Below, one piece after another: positions 63,983 to 64,000 of a DNA stretch of 64,000 nt; within the stretch, counting starts at the first letter, position 1, and every line of letters starts with the position of its first letter. The position numbers and the translations under genes are program-made. The stretch comes from Kaistia sp. 32K (GTDB lineage: Bacteria > Pseudomonadota > Alphaproteobacteria > Rhizobiales > Kaistiaceae), in contig NZ_AP024269.1 in the NCBI RefSeq assembly GCF_016629525.1, forward strand, positions 372,001-436,000, written 5' to 3'. The notes beneath the pieces are model-generated. The model was not told where the DNA came from. It ran no database searches and saw only the letters and a list, made by a program, of their open reading frames with translations.

Positions 63983-64000
63983 CCAACGGCACAGCAATTC

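Overview
The window reads as chromosomal DNA of a high-G+C alphaproteobacterium, most likely order Hyphomicrobiales (Rhizobiales). The evidence is the block murA, DUF2948, hisD, UPF0262, low-molecular-weight phosphatase, maf, yacG, tRNA-Phe, together with a DUF992 protein and two dispersed palindromic repeats of kinds common in that group. The genus cannot be fixed from this sequence.

The left 34 kb is ordinary accessory and metabolic chromosome. In order it holds the end of an RND efflux adaptor with its permease, a DUF900 lipoprotein hydrolase, DUF992, an outer-membrane barrel facing an AraC regulator, and a DUF4239 membrane protein. Next is a complete nucleoside salvage operon: BMP-type binding protein, dual ATPase, two permeases and two nucleoside hydrolases, ended by a textbook terminator. 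After it come a methyltransferase-glycosyltransferase fusion, a TerC-CBS protein, a TonB receptor with an STN domain, an MFS exporter facing its likely MerR regulator, an arylsulfatase, a GNAT acetyltransferase, a second AraC regulator, a class A acid phosphatase, an EAL phosphodiesterase, and a phytanoyl-CoA dioxygenase facing a LacI regulator.

From 34320 to 51247 lies a composite integrative island in the 3' end of a tRNA-Thr(GGT) gene. It is bounded by a perfect 26-bp direct repeat equal to the tRNA 3' end, and it carries a tyrosine integrase next to the intact tRNA. The cargo has a patchwork base composition. It includes two adjacent genes with PD-(D/E)xK-like cores, a DUF4145-DUF4062 operon, a serine recombinase, and truncated SPFH and BRO genes. 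A phage remnant follows, with integrase, polymerase-like protein, RNase H and a T7 gp15-like internal virion protein. The right end has a nuclease gene interrupted at a G7 tract, with an uncharacterised partner. Two decayed integrase fragments show earlier integration or rearrangement. The island integrase also carries a single-base frameshift, so it may no longer be mobile.

From 51.3 to 57.8 kb the conserved housekeeping block resumes, with cell-wall, histidine and nucleotide-quality genes and tRNA-Phe. The right end holds a second RND adaptor-permease pair. A 27-codon stub overlapping the permease stop looks like the lost outer-membrane-factor gene. A LuxR-type regulator and a DUF1294 membrane protein follow.

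The best candidates for undescribed biology are the three defence-like cassettes in the island (34.9-37.0, 37.4-39.3 and 48.0-49.4 kb), the arm-like repeats overlapping the integrase ribosome-binding site, the nucleoside-hydrolase paralogue with changed active-site residues, and a hairpin that buries the ribosome-binding site of the DUF2948 gene.
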